A stretch of DNA of 64,000 nt from an uncultured Gemmiger sp. (GTDB taxonomy: Bacteria > Bacillota > Clostridia > Oscillospirales > Ruminococcaceae). The position numbers were made by a program, and so were the translations under genes. A model generated the notes under the pieces. It made no database searches. It saw only the letters and a list, made by a program, of their open reading frames with translations, and was not told where the DNA came from. Positions 52,067-59,501 of this stretch are shown here, piece after piece. Every line of letters begins with the position of its first letter. Position 1 is the stretch's first letter. The stretch is from assembly GCA_944386225.1 (NCBI GenBank), contig CALXAH010000006.1:82256-146255 (forward strand). Reading direction: 5' to 3'.

Positions 52067-53229
52067 TCTGCACACACCTCTTTGAGAATTTGTATTGCCT
52101 GCGCCAGCAGGTCCTGGGGAATGTTCAGCGGCGGAAGCAGCCGCACCTTGTTCTTGGCCCGCAGGGGCAGAACGCCCCGTGCCTGACAGGCGGCCAGTAC
52201 CTCGCCTGCATCCTTTTCGGTCTCAATGCCCAGCATCAGGCCGGTTCCGGTCACGCTCTTGATGCCCGGCGCGCCTTCCAGCTGGCTGCGTACCCAGTCG
52301 CCCTTGGCAGCCACCTGGGCCAGGAAGGCTTCGTCCAGCCGTTCCAGGATGGTCAGCGCCCCGGCGCAGCACACCGGGTTGCCGCCGAAGGTGCTGCCGT
52401 GGCTGCCCGGCACCAGAACACCGGCAGCCTTGCCGCCCAGGATGGCTGCGCCCAGCGGCAGCCCGCCGCCCAGGCCCTTGGCGGTGGTTACCACGTCGGG
52501 CTGCACACCGCTGTGCATATAGCCGAACAGCTTGCCGGTGCGGCCGTTTCCGGTCTGCACCTCGTCCGCCATGAGCAGCAGGCCCCGTTCCTGCGCCAGC
52601 TTGGCCAGCCCCTGGATAAAGGCGGGCTCCAGCGGGATGACCCCGCCTTCGCCCTGGATGGCTTCAAACAGGATGGCACAGCAGGGATTCGAGTCCAGCT
52701 GCTTTTCCACATCGGCCAGGTTGCCCGGCTCGGCGTAGACAAAGCCCGGTGTCAGGGGCAGGAAATCTTTGTGGAATACCTCCTGCCCGGTGGCGGCCAG
52801 GGTGGCCAGAGTGCGGCCGTGGAAGCTGCCTTTCATGGTCAGGATGGTGGTGTGCGCCGGCCCCAGGTGCTCGGCCCCGTATTTGCGGGCCACCTTGATG
52901 GCACATTCGTTGACCTCCGCGCCGGAGTTGCAGAAGAACACCTGCTGCATGCCGGTACGTTCACAGAGCGTGGCGGCCAGTTTGGCGCAGGGGCCGGTGT
53001 AGTAGAGGTTGGAGGTGTGCTGCAGTTTGGCGGCCTGTTCACAGACTGCTTTCTGCCACACCTCGTCGCAGGCGCCGAAGGCGTTTACCCCGATGCCGCT
53101 GCCCAGGTCGATGTATTCCTTGCCGTCCTCATCGGTCAGCACCGACCCGTGCCCGCCGGTCAGCACCACCGGGAACCGGGCGTAGGTGGGGGCTATATAG
53201 GTCTGGTCCAGCTGTTTAATGTTGTCCAT
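52063..53229 (-). CDS. argD: Acetylornithine aminotransferase
   Basis: 388 residues, class III PLP aminotransferase. PLP lysine in VVTTAKGLGGGLPLGA (about 242), LMADEVQTGNGRTG upstream of it, and NSGAEVNECAIKVARKYG at the phosphate site. Makes N-acetylornithine; may also act in lysine synthesis as N-succinyl-DAP aminotransferase. Overlaps argB by 14 bases. Confidence 0.96.
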   Translation of the reverse strand: MDNIKQLDQTYIAPTYARFPVVLTGGHGSVLTDEDGKEYIDLGSGIGVNAFGACDEVWQKAVCEQAAKLQHTSNLYYTGPCAKLAATLCERTGMQQVFFCNSGAEVNECAIKVARKYGAEHLGPAHTTILTMKGSFHGRTLATLAATGQEVFHKDFLPLTPGFVYAEPGNLADVEKQLDSNPCCAILFEAIQGEGGVIPLEPAFIQGLAKLAQERGLLLMADEVQTGNGRTGKLFGYMHSGVQPDVVTTAKGLGGGLPLGAAILGGKAAGVLVPGSHGSTFGGNPVCCAGALTILERLDEAFLAQVAAKGDWVRSQLEGAPGIKSVTGTGLMLGIETEKDAGEVLAACQARGVLPLRAKNKVRLLPPLNIPQDLLAQAIQILKEVCAE

Positions 53230-54091
53230 AGCTGCCTCCCTGGATAAACATGGTGCCGATGCCCTCGTCGGTGAGGGTCTCGATCAGGATGGCATGGGGA
53301 ATGCGCCCGTCGATGATGAATACCCGGTTCACGCCCCGCCGGATGGCCTCGATGCAGCAGTCCACCTTGGGGATCATGCCGCCGGAGATGATGCCCTCCC
53401 GCATCAGCTGGGGCGCTTCGCTCACCGTGATCTGGCTGATCAGGGTGGCGGGATCGTCCTTGTCCCGCAGAATGCCGCTGGTATCGGTCATGGAGATCAG
53501 GCTCTCGGCCTTGAGGGCGGCGGCGATGCGGGCGGCGGCGGTGTCCGCGTTGATGTTGTACACATTGCCCTCTGTGTCGCAGCCTACGGTGGAAATCACC
53601 GGGATGTAGCCCTTTTCCAGCACATCCAGCACCGGCTCCACATTGATCTGGGTGATCTCGCCCACGTAGCCCAGTTCCTCTCGCAGGGGCCTGGCCTGGA
53701 TCAGGTAGCCGTCCATGCCGCTCAGGCCGATGGCCTTGCCGCCCTTGCTCTGCAAAAGGCTTACCAGGCTCTTGTTGATCTTGCCTGCCAGCACCATCTG
53801 CACCAGCTCGGCGGTTTCCTTGTCGGTCACCCGCAACCCGTCCACAAACTTGCTTTCCTTGCCCACCCGGCGCATCAGGTCGCTGATTTCCGGGCCGCCG
53901 CCGTGCACCAGCACAACCTTCACCCCGATCAGGCTCAGCAGCACCAGGTCACCCATAACGGCCTGTTTCAGCTCTTCGTTGATCATGGCGTTGCCGCCGT
54001 ATTTCACCACCAGGATCTTGCCGGTGTATTTCTGTATGTAGGGCAGGGCGTGGATCAGCACCTGTGCCCGCTGTGCGTTGCTCAGTTCCAT
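53216..54091 (-). CDS. argB: Acetylglutamate kinase
   Basis: 291 residues, amino-acid kinase fold: VVKYGGNAM near the N-terminus, VHGGGPEIS, and NINADTAAARIAAAL. N-terminal helix of about 20 residues (MELSNAQRAQVLIHALPYIQ) is of the kind found in arginine-sensitive, hexameric enzymes. AGGAGG upstream of ATG. Second step of the pathway. Confidence 0.96.
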   Translation of the reverse strand: MELSNAQRAQVLIHALPYIQKYTGKILVVKYGGNAMINEELKQAVMGDLVLLSLIGVKVVLVHGGGPEISDLMRRVGKESKFVDGLRVTDKETAELVQMVLAGKINKSLVSLLQSKGGKAIGLSGMDGYLIQARPLREELGYVGEITQINVEPVLDVLEKGYIPVISTVGCDTEGNVYNINADTAAARIAAALKAESLISMTDTSGILRDKDDPATLISQITVSEAPQLMREGIISGGMIPKVDCCIEAIRRGVNRVFIIDGRIPHAILIETLTDEGIGTMFIQGGSYGQH

Positions 54092-54106
54092 TTCTGTACA
54101 GCCTCC

Positions 54107-55321
54107 TCAGGTGCGGTAGTCGCCGTTGATCTTTACGTAGTCGTAGGTCAGATCGCAGCCCCAGGCGGTGCTTTCCGCTTCGCCCATGTGCAGATCTACC
54201 TGAATCTCAATCTCATTCTTGAGCAGGATCTCCTTGGCGTACTCCTCGGAGAAGGGGATGCCTGCCCCGTCCTTGCAGACCTCGATCCGGCCCGCTGCGC
54301 TGGCAAAGGCCACATCTACTTTCTGCACGTCTACAGCCGCGCCGCTGTAGCCGATGGCGCAGAGCACCCGGCCCCAGTTGGCGTCCGCCCCGAACATGGC
54401 CGCCTTGACCAGAGAGGAGCAGATCACCGCCTTGGCCACGGTGCGGGCGGTGGCCAGATCGGCCGCGCCCTGCACCCGGCACTCCAGCAGGCGGGTGGCG
54501 CCTTCACCGTCGCCGGCCAGCATCCGGCACAGCTGCATGGTTACGGTGTTCAGCGCTTTCATGAAAACGGCAAACTCCTCGTTTTCCTCGGTTACGGGGG
54601 CGTTGCCGGCCAGTCCGTTGGCCAGGATGACCACCATGTCGTTGGTGGAGGTGTCCCCGTCCACGCTGACCATGTTGAAGGTGCTCTGCACGTCGGTGGA
54701 CAGGGCCTTGTGCAGCAGTTCGCTGCTGATGGCCGCGTCGGTGGTCAGGAACACCAGCATGGTGGCCATATTGGGATGGATCATGCCGCTGCCCTTGGCG
54801 ATGCCGCCCAGATGGCAGGTCTTGCCGCCCAGGGGGAACTCCACGGCGGCCTCCTTGGCGATGGTGTCGGTGGTCATGATGGCCATGGCGGCGTGCAGGC
54901 TGTTGTCATAGCCCAGATCCGCGGCCAGGGGCGCCATGCCGGCCGCAATGGGGGCCAGGTTCAGCGGCTGGCCGATCACGCCGGTGGAGGCCACCGCCAC
55001 GTCCTCGGGGGCGATGCCCAGCTGGTCAGCGGCCAGCTGGCACATCTCTTTGGCGATCTGCGGGCCATCCGCGTTGCAGGTGTTGGCGTTGCCGCTGTTG
55101 CACAGAATGGCCTGGGCCTTGCCGTCGGCCAGATGCTCTTTGGTTACCAGAAGCGGCGCACCCTTGACCAGGTTGGTGGTGTAAACCGCCGCTGCGCTGG
55201 CGGGGCAGTCGCTGACAATCAGTGCCAGATCCCGTTTGGTCTGGTTCTTCCGGATGCCGCAGTGCACGCCCGCAGCCTTGAATCCCTGTGCGGCGCACAC
55301 GCCGCCTGTGATCTGTTTCAT
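54107..55321 (-). CDS. argJ: Bifunctional ornithine acetyltransferase/acetylglutamate synthase
   Basis: 404 residues. Self-cleavage site in KGSGMIHPNMATMLVF, with Thr as the new N-terminal nucleophile (about 182). Recycles the acetyl group from acetylornithine to glutamate, so no argA/argE is needed. GAGGGAG before ATG; 15 bases upstream of argB. Confidence 0.96.
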   Translation of the reverse strand: MKQITGGVCAAQGFKAAGVHCGIRKNQTKRDLALIVSDCPASAAAVYTTNLVKGAPLLVTKEHLADGKAQAILCNSGNANTCNADGPQIAKEMCQLAADQLGIAPEDVAVASTGVIGQPLNLAPIAAGMAPLAADLGYDNSLHAAMAIMTTDTIAKEAAVEFPLGGKTCHLGGIAKGSGMIHPNMATMLVFLTTDAAISSELLHKALSTDVQSTFNMVSVDGDTSTNDMVVILANGLAGNAPVTEENEEFAVFMKALNTVTMQLCRMLAGDGEGATRLLECRVQGAADLATARTVAKAVICSSLVKAAMFGADANWGRVLCAIGYSGAAVDVQKVDVAFASAAGRIEVCKDGAGIPFSEEYAKEILLKNEIEIQVDLHMGEAESTAWGCDLTYDYVKINGDYRT

Positions 55322-55384
55322 GATTTCTCCCTCTTTTTTCTTGGTTGCTCGTTGTTCCTTCTTATATTATATAAAGAGCGGTTA

Positions 55385-56314
55385 TCAGGCAAGATGCAGC
55401 CCGGTTTCGGGCGGCAGGCCCAGCACCAGATTCATGCATTCCACCGCAGCGCCGCTGGCCCCCTTGCCCAGATTGTCGTACCGGGCCATCAGCAGGATGC
55501 GGTCTTCGTTGCCGCCCACCGAGATCTCCATGCGGTCCAGCCCGCTCAGTGCCGCGGCGGAGAAGAAGCCTTCCTCCCCGGTTTCGGGCTGCCAGTGAAC
55601 CACCGGCCCGGTGTAGAGCGATGCGTACAGCTGCCGCACATCCTCCGGTGTGCCCTTCAGCTGGCTGCGGAACAGCGGCACCGTCACCGCCATACCGCTG
55701 TAAAAGTCCGCCACGATGGGGCAGAACACAGGCGCGTTTTCCAGCCCGGTCACCGCCTGCATCTCGGGCAGATGCTTGTGGGTCTGGCCCAGGCCGTACT
55801 GGCGGGGCGCGTCCAGCAGCCCGCTTCGGTCATCGGATTCGTACTGGGCGATCATGGATTTGCCGCCGCCGCTGTATCCGGTTACCGAGTGGCAGGTGAG
55901 CAGCGCGTCCTTATCCAGCAGCCCGGCCTGCACCAGCGGCTGCACCAGGGCAATGAACCCGCTGGCATGGCAGCCTGGTACGGCGATGCGCTTGCCGGTT
56001 TTGATTTTGTCGGCAAAGGCGGGCCCCAGTTCCGGAAATCCGTACGCCCAGCCCGGTGCGGTCCGGTGGGCGGTGGAGGCATCCAGAATCACCGCCTGGC
56101 TGCCCTCCGCCAGTGCCGCCGCTTCCCGGGCGGCTGCGTCGGGCAGGCAGAGAAACGCGATGTCACATTCATGCAGAGCCTTTTGACGGGCCTGGGGGTC
56201 TTTTCGCTGTTCCTCCGGCAGGTTCAGCAGCTGAATGTCATCCCGCTGCTCCAGACGCTGGCGGATCTGCAGACCGGTGGTACCGGCGCTGCCGTCAATA
56301 AAAATCGTATGCAT
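55385..56314 (-). CDS. argC: N-acetyl-gamma-glutamyl-phosphate reductase, type 2
   Basis: 309 residues, the shorter type 2 form. NADP loop IDGSAGTTGLQI, catalytic Cys in AVPGCHASGFIAL (about 113), and THKHLPEMQ. Reduces acetylglutamyl phosphate to the semialdehyde. First gene of the operon, under the ArgR-type control region at 56371-56423. Confidence 0.95.
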   Translation of the reverse strand: MHTIFIDGSAGTTGLQIRQRLEQRDDIQLLNLPEEQRKDPQARQKALHECDIAFLCLPDAAAREAAALAEGSQAVILDASTAHRTAPGWAYGFPELGPAFADKIKTGKRIAVPGCHASGFIALVQPLVQAGLLDKDALLTCHSVTGYSGGGKSMIAQYESDDRSGLLDAPRQYGLGQTHKHLPEMQAVTGLENAPVFCPIVADFYSGMAVTVPLFRSQLKGTPEDVRQLYASLYTGPVVHWQPETGEEGFFSAAALSGLDRMEISVGGNEDRILLMARYDNLGKGASGAAVECMNLVLGLPPETGLHLA

Positions 56315-56337
56315 ATATACAATCCCCTCACAGTGCG

Positions 56338-56360
56338 GGTAAGCCTTTTACGGGCTTACC
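56338..56360 (-). promoter_or_regulatory. Hairpin in the argC leader
   Basis: Perfect 8-bp stem GGTAAGCC (56338-56345) / GGCTTACC (56353-56360) within the approximately 50-nt 5' leader. No T-run follows, so it is not a plain terminator. Confidence 0.5.
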
Positions 56361-56370
56361 GGTTGGGAAT

Positions 56371-56423
56371 ATTGTATATCATGATGAAATAATATGCAAT
56401 AGATTTTGCAATAAAATGCAATG
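56371..56423 (-). promoter_or_regulatory. argC promoter with two ArgR-box-like sites
   Basis: Minus strand TTGCAT (56394-56399), 17-base spacer, TACAAT (56371-56376). ATGAAATAATATGCAAT (56384-56400) and TTGCAATAAAATGCAATG (56406-56423) resemble the ARG box and overlap the spacer and -35 region. Confidence 0.7.
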
Positions 56424-56578
56424 CAAGAGGCGGATTTTACGGAATGAATAAGGGTTATTGTGAATGTAAGCGGGTTATTCGGCGGTTTAACCAGAGAGTG
56501 AGAATGCATAAATACACGATAAATATGGACGCTGAAAGACTGCGCGAAAAATATTGAAAAATTTTTTGAAAAAAGGTG

Positions 56579-56607
56579 TTGACTTTTGCCATTGCATCCC
56601 GTATAAT
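56579..56607 (+). promoter_or_regulatory. Promoter of tRNA-Asp/tRNA-Thr
   Basis: TTGACT (56579-56584), 17-base spacer, TATAAT (56602-56607). Confidence 0.85.
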
Positions 56608-56650
56608 AAACAACGTCGCCGGTGCGACGACGACAAAAACAACAAAACCT

Positions 56651-56727
56651 GGCCCGGTAGTTCAGTTGGTTAGAACGCTAGCCTGTCACGCTAGAGGTCG
56701 TGAGTTCGAGCCTCATCCGGGTCGCCA
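56651..56727 (+). tRNA. tRNA-Asp (GUC)
   Basis: 77 nt with encoded CCA. Acceptor GGCCCGG/CCGGGTC, anticodon stem-loop CTAGC-CTGTCAC-GCTAG, T-loop GTTCGAGCC. Confidence 0.95.
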
Positions 56728-56730
56728 CCT

Positions 56731-56806
56731 GCTGTTATAGCTCAGTCGGCAGAGCACATCCTTGGTAAGGATGAGGTCGTGCGTTCGAATCGCATTAACA
56801 GCTCCA
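56731..56806 (+). tRNA. tRNA-Thr (GGU), likely attachment site of the mobile element
   Basis: 76 nt with encoded CCA. Acceptor GCTGTTA/TAACAGC, anticodon stem-loop CATCC-TTGGTAA-GGATG, T-loop GTTCGAATC. An integrase gene ends 127 bases downstream, so the 3' half of this tRNA or its terminator is the probable attB/attL. Confidence 0.93.
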
Positions 56807-56812
56807 GTGGAT

Positions 56813-56855
56813 AGCCCCGCAAAACCGCTTCACAGCAGGTTTTGCGGGGCTTTTT
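56813..56855 (+). terminator. Terminator of the tRNA-Asp/Thr operon
   Basis: Perfect 14-bp arms AGCCCCGCAAAACC (from 56813) and its complement (to 56851), then TTTTTG. Confidence 0.85.
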
Positions 56856-56888
56856 GTTATTCATTCTCAATTATCAAAATCTGCCTCA

Positions 56889-56906
56889 AAAAGCCTGGAA
56901 AAGGCT
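56889..56906 (-). terminator. Short terminator-like hairpin after the integrase
   Basis: AGCCT/AGGCT stem with a TTTTT run on the minus strand, about 30 bases past the integrase stop. Confidence 0.45.
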
Positions 56907-56907
56907 C

Positions 56908-56930
56908 ATAAACTAACAGATAAACTAACA
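56908..56930. repeat. Two direct repeats beside the integrase
   Basis: ATAAACTAACA occurs at 56908-56918 and 56920-56930, a 12-base period. Placement between tRNA-Thr and the integrase fits arm-type integrase binding sites. Confidence 0.5.
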
Positions 56931-56932
56931 AA

Positions 56933-58159
56933 TCAAGCCTTCTTTTTCATCTCATCCCGCAAATATTCCAGGTCCAGGTCATCCGCGTACTTGTCCACAG
57001 CTACGTCATAGCGGCTGTATCCGGCAATCTTGGTCAGGGCCTCCGGCGCCACGCCGCCCTGGATGCTGTCAGCCACGAAGGTGTGGCGGGAACGGTGGGG
57101 GGTCAGGGCGTTTCTGCCGGCAGCATCCTGGTAGCGGATCCCCAGCTCCTCCAGTTTGGGATAGAACCGCCGGCGCCGGAAGGTATCATCGCTCAAGGGG
57201 CGGCCCTGCTCCTCGATAAGATAGGTCCCGGCCCGCTCATAGAAGTAGCGCACATAGGGCAGGATGCTGTCCAGGATGGGTACCACCCGGTTGCGGCCCG
57301 CCTCGGTCTTGCTGCCGCCGGTCAGGATCCGGCGCTCCAGGTCCACCGCCTGTTTCGGAAGGCGCAGCAGCTCGTTCAGCCGCATGCCGGTCCCCAGGTA
57401 GATCAGGATGATCTTCACGGTAGGATCATCATCATGCCGGCGCAGCAGCTCTTTCTCCTCCGGTGTGAAATTCCGCTTTGCCCGGGTGTGCTGCGGGGGC
57501 AGCACCAGCACTCCGGACAGATTCTCCTTTGTGATCTGCAGACGGATCATCTCGTTGTACAGGTGCGAGACCAGCTGCTTGATCCGGTTTTTGCCGTCAT
57601 ATCCCAGTGGCTGCGGCGGCTGGGCGGCCAGCGCCTCGTACCTTTTTCGCTCGGAGGGCTTCATCCGTGCCAGTTCGGCGGCTGTGCGGGCCTTGTAGCG
57701 CGTTTGAACGGTGGCGGTGTCCAGTATCTCCTGGAATTCGAAAACGCCCACAGAGAGCGCCCTGCGGCCCGCCAGGGGGGCCAGGCGCGGCCAGGCGGAG
57801 AGAAGCCCTTCCCGGCCTTTGTCCGACAGCTTGTTCCAGGCAGGGGAGCGGCGGAATGAGAGCCACACCTGCTCCAAGGTGTATTTGCTCCGGTCGGCGG
57901 GTAGCTGGCCAGCGTTGAAGGCGTCCAGCGCCTCCACCGCCTCGCCAGAGCTGGCGTAGGTGCCCAGGATCGCCCCGCTGCTCGCGGCGGCCACCCAGGG
58001 TCTGGCCCGGTTGCCGGAAAGTTGATAGACCGAGCCGCTGCCCTTCGCCCGCCGGCGTCGCCGGCGCTGGGGCGGGGGAGAAGCGCCTAGGCGTTTACCG
58101 CAGAAAAGGCAAAAGCCGGAGCCGTCGGGGATCTCCTTACGGCATCGGGGACAGAACAT
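56933..58159 (-). CDS. Tyrosine recombinase (integrase) with N-terminal zinc ribbon
   Basis: 408 residues from ATG 58159, chosen for GGGAGGTG five bases upstream and because the protein then begins with a zinc ribbon (MFCPRCRKEIPDGSGFCLFC, two CxxC pairs). Arg/Lys-rich linker, SAM-like core-binding domain (about 110-230), and catalytic domain with GTGMRLNELLRL (first Arg), HRSRHTF (H-x-x-R), and the nucleophile in AVDKYAD. Integrates the element next to tRNA-Thr. The stop lies at the element's left end. Confidence 0.92.
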   Translation of the reverse strand: MFCPRCRKEIPDGSGFCLFCGKRLGASPPPQRRRRRRAKGSGSVYQLSGNRARPWVAAASSGAILGTYASSGEAVEALDAFNAGQLPADRSKYTLEQVWLSFRRSPAWNKLSDKGREGLLSAWPRLAPLAGRRALSVGVFEFQEILDTATVQTRYKARTAAELARMKPSERKRYEALAAQPPQPLGYDGKNRIKQLVSHLYNEMIRLQITKENLSGVLVLPPQHTRAKRNFTPEEKELLRRHDDDPTVKIILIYLGTGMRLNELLRLPKQAVDLERRILTGGSKTEAGRNRVVPILDSILPYVRYFYERAGTYLIEEQGRPLSDDTFRRRRFYPKLEELGIRYQDAAGRNALTPHRSRHTFVADSIQGGVAPEALTKIAGYSRYDVAVDKYADDLDLEYLRDEMKKKA

Positions 58160-58181
58160 AAAAACACCTCCCAGGCACACT

Positions 58182-58211
58182 TTGACAAGCCCGCCCGGAA
58201 GGTGGTATAAT
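58182..58211 (+). promoter_or_regulatory. Promoter divergent from the integrase
   Basis: TTGACA (58182-58187), 18-base spacer, TATAAT (58206-58211). It drives no open reading frame; see the RNA at 58218. Confidence 0.7.
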
Positions 58212-58217
58212 TTCGCT

Positions 58218-58292
58218 GTGAGGACGGGGTTATACCTTCGGGTAAGCCTGTTCTGCTGACGCCCTGCCGGTTGCCGCCGGCGGGGCGTTTTT
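58218..58292 (+). ncRNA. Candidate structured small RNA of about 75 nt
   Basis: Starts about seven bases after a consensus promoter and ends at a strong terminator. Hairpin 1 at 58228-58248 closes on a C(TTCG)G tetraloop with 8 pairs and one bulged A; the terminator stem is 12 bp (58259-58270 / 58277-58288) followed by TTTTT. No start codon with a ribosome binding site lies inside. Not recognised as a known family; antisense to the untranslated region upstream of the integrase. Confidence 0.55.
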
Positions 58293-58617
58293 AGTGGAGA
58301 ATAAGGCGGATAATCCAGAGAATACCCCATATAAAAAAAGAGAGCATTCCATAGCCTCCTAAGATACCTGTAAGGAGGCGTAAAGGATTATTGGATGTCC
58401 TTAAACCAACAAATTGTGTTAATCCATCAAAGGCCATTGGCCCCGCAAAAAGGATGAATTTCCAAGAAGGAGAGATAAACCAAGCTAAAATAATGGCAAG
58501 CACATATCCTGCCATTATTCCGGTGCACCTTGCACATACAGGGAACTGGTACCCAAAAAAGAAAAAGCTCCTTTCGGGCATCTGGTGACACCCCCAGTAT
58601 TTATCGCACCACTCCAT
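58291..58617 (-). CDS. DUF2085-type small membrane protein
   Basis: 108 residues from ATG 58617 (MEWCDKYWGCHQMPERSF). Conserved CHQMPERS and CARCTGIMAGY motifs are those of DUF2085 proteins; three hydrophobic segments follow. The ribosome binding site is weak, but the gene starts 20 bases after the zinc-ribbon gene and is probably translationally coupled. Function unknown. Its last bases overlap the terminator of the candidate RNA on the other strand. Confidence 0.75.
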   Translation of the reverse strand: MEWCDKYWGCHQMPERSFFFFGYQFPVCARCTGIMAGYVLAIILAWFISPSWKFILFAGPMAFDGLTQFVGLRTSNNPLRLLTGILGGYGMLSFFIWGILWIIRLILH

Positions 58618-58636
58618 GCAATTTATCCATAATTGG

Positions 58637-58813
58637 TCATACTTTGAATTTGTGACCACAATCCTTGCAGACCCAGAAGTGTGTGGTTGTTGTCTTTCCG
58701 GCGCCAGCAAGTCCGCAAAGTCCGCAGAAGCAGATTTTCCAGAAACTTGCACCTTTGCCCTTGACATCACTGATGACCTCCAAATTTTCGCCGCCACATT
58801 TCGGGCATTTCAT
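58637..58813 (-). CDS. Small zinc-ribbon protein
   Basis: 58 residues, ATG 58813 with AGGAGGAG six bases upstream. Begins MKCPKCGGENLEVIS and ends VCKDCGHKFKV: two CxxC knuckles of a zinc ribbon, with a middle segment carrying more cysteines (ICFCGLCGL) and GKTTT. Resembles zinc-ribbon proteins often found in Firmicute prophages. Function unknown; paired with the DUF2085 gene as a two-gene cassette between integrase and repressor. Confidence 0.75.
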   Translation of the reverse strand: MKCPKCGGENLEVISDVKGKGASFWKICFCGLCGLAGAGKTTTTHFWVCKDCGHKFKV

Positions 58814-58999
58814 AGTAAACTCCTCCTGTTTAAGTGCTTTTATTTATGATATACCCACAAGGGTACCATAATCAGGATTTTTAACGCTCTTCCCGTGCAG
58901 AAAAATCTGATTGCTATTTGGGTAGATTGCCAATTGAAATACAACCACAAGTTGTTATATGATGGTCTTGCACAATTTTCCAGAAGCGGAGGGATCAGT

Positions 59000-59140
59000 G
59001 TGACCATCACCGACGAAGAGCGTAGGCTCCTGGCAGCAGTGCATACTGACCCAGAGCTGCGGGATAAGATCCAGGCTATTTTAACAGCGCCAGGATCGCC
59101 TGACGCTTCTCCGGCGAAGCCGCCCGAAACGCCTCAATAA
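59000..59140 (+). CDS. Possible small acidic protein convergent with the repressor
   Basis: 46 residues from GTG 59000 with GGAGGG six bases upstream: MTITDEERRLLAAVHTDPEL..., a helical, charged sequence typical of small phage proteins. Its last 65 bases overlap the 3' end of the repressor gene on the opposite strand. TTGAAA...TATATG about 40 bases upstream may be a promoter. Moderate support only. Confidence 0.45.
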   Translation: MTITDEERRLLAAVHTDPELRDKIQAILTAPGSPDASPAKPPETPQ

Positions 59141-59411
59141 GTTCACGATCCTCATCGCTCAGCCCATCGGCCGCCAGGCCGGTGGGCTCTTTTTTTGTTT
59201 CTGCGGAAGGATCGTCGGTTTCTCCCATCAGGTAGGCGGGGGTAGTGTGGAGAGCGGCGGCCCAAGATGACACTGCTTGCGGCGTTGGTTCACGATGTAA
59301 TCTTCGCAGGTCGGCAATATAGGAGGCATTTTTCCCTGCTAAGGTACAGAGATGTGATTTGGACACGCCGAACTGTTTGCTCAGAGAATATAGTCTGTCA
59401 AAATCAAACAT
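59076..59411 (-). CDS. XRE-family phage-type repressor
   Basis: 111 residues from ATG 59411. Helix-turn-helix FGVSKSHLCTLAGKNASYIADL (about residues 11-32), then a linker and a C-terminal helical segment with LSDEDRELIEAFRAASPEKRQ, a common tail in Firmicute phage repressors. Probably keeps the element silent through the operators at 59446-59491. No peptidase domain, so it is not LexA/CI-cleavable in the usual sense. Confidence 0.85.
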   Translation of the reverse strand: MFDFDRLYSLSKQFGVSKSHLCTLAGKNASYIADLRRLHREPTPQAVSSWAAALHTTPAYLMGETDDPSAETKKEPTGLAADGLSDEDRELIEAFRAASPEKRQAILALLK

Positions 59412-59445
59412 AAGTGCGCCCCCAAGATTGTAGAATACGCCGAAA

Positions 59446-59491
59446 TCGTAGAATTTCACGATAACCCATTGAAAATCGTGAAAACCTACGA
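59446..59491. promoter_or_regulatory. Two repressor operators
   Basis: TCGTAGAATTTCACGA (59446-59461) and TCGTGAAAACCTACGA (59476-59491) are the same 16-base imperfect palindrome, once in each orientation, centred 30 bases (about three turns) apart. Confidence 0.75.
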
Positions 59492-59497
59492 TATACT
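59469..59497 (+). promoter_or_regulatory. Early promoter of the element
   Basis: TTGAAA (59469-59474), 17-base spacer, TATACT (59492-59497). The second operator fills the spacer exactly, so bound repressor would block RNA polymerase. Confidence 0.75.
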
Positions 59498-59501
59498 ACC
59501 C

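Larger units (their letters stand above)
56315..56650. other. 336-base intergenic region between argC and tRNA-Asp
   Basis: Holds the argC leader hairpin, promoter and ArgR-like boxes (minus) and the tRNA-Asp promoter (plus). Between about 56430 and 56575 it is AT-rich and I see nothing defined. Confidence 0.7.

Noticed and set aside
53219-56392. Plus-strand frame of over 1000 codons antisense to argB-argC
   Set aside because: Same shadow effect; the minus strand encodes recognisable Arg enzymes with all catalytic motifs.
58160-58330. Longer N-terminus for the integrase (57 extra residues)
   Set aside because: The extension crosses the divergent promoter and RNA, is Arg/Pro-rich junk in appearance, and lacks a ribosome binding site; the start at 58159 has one.
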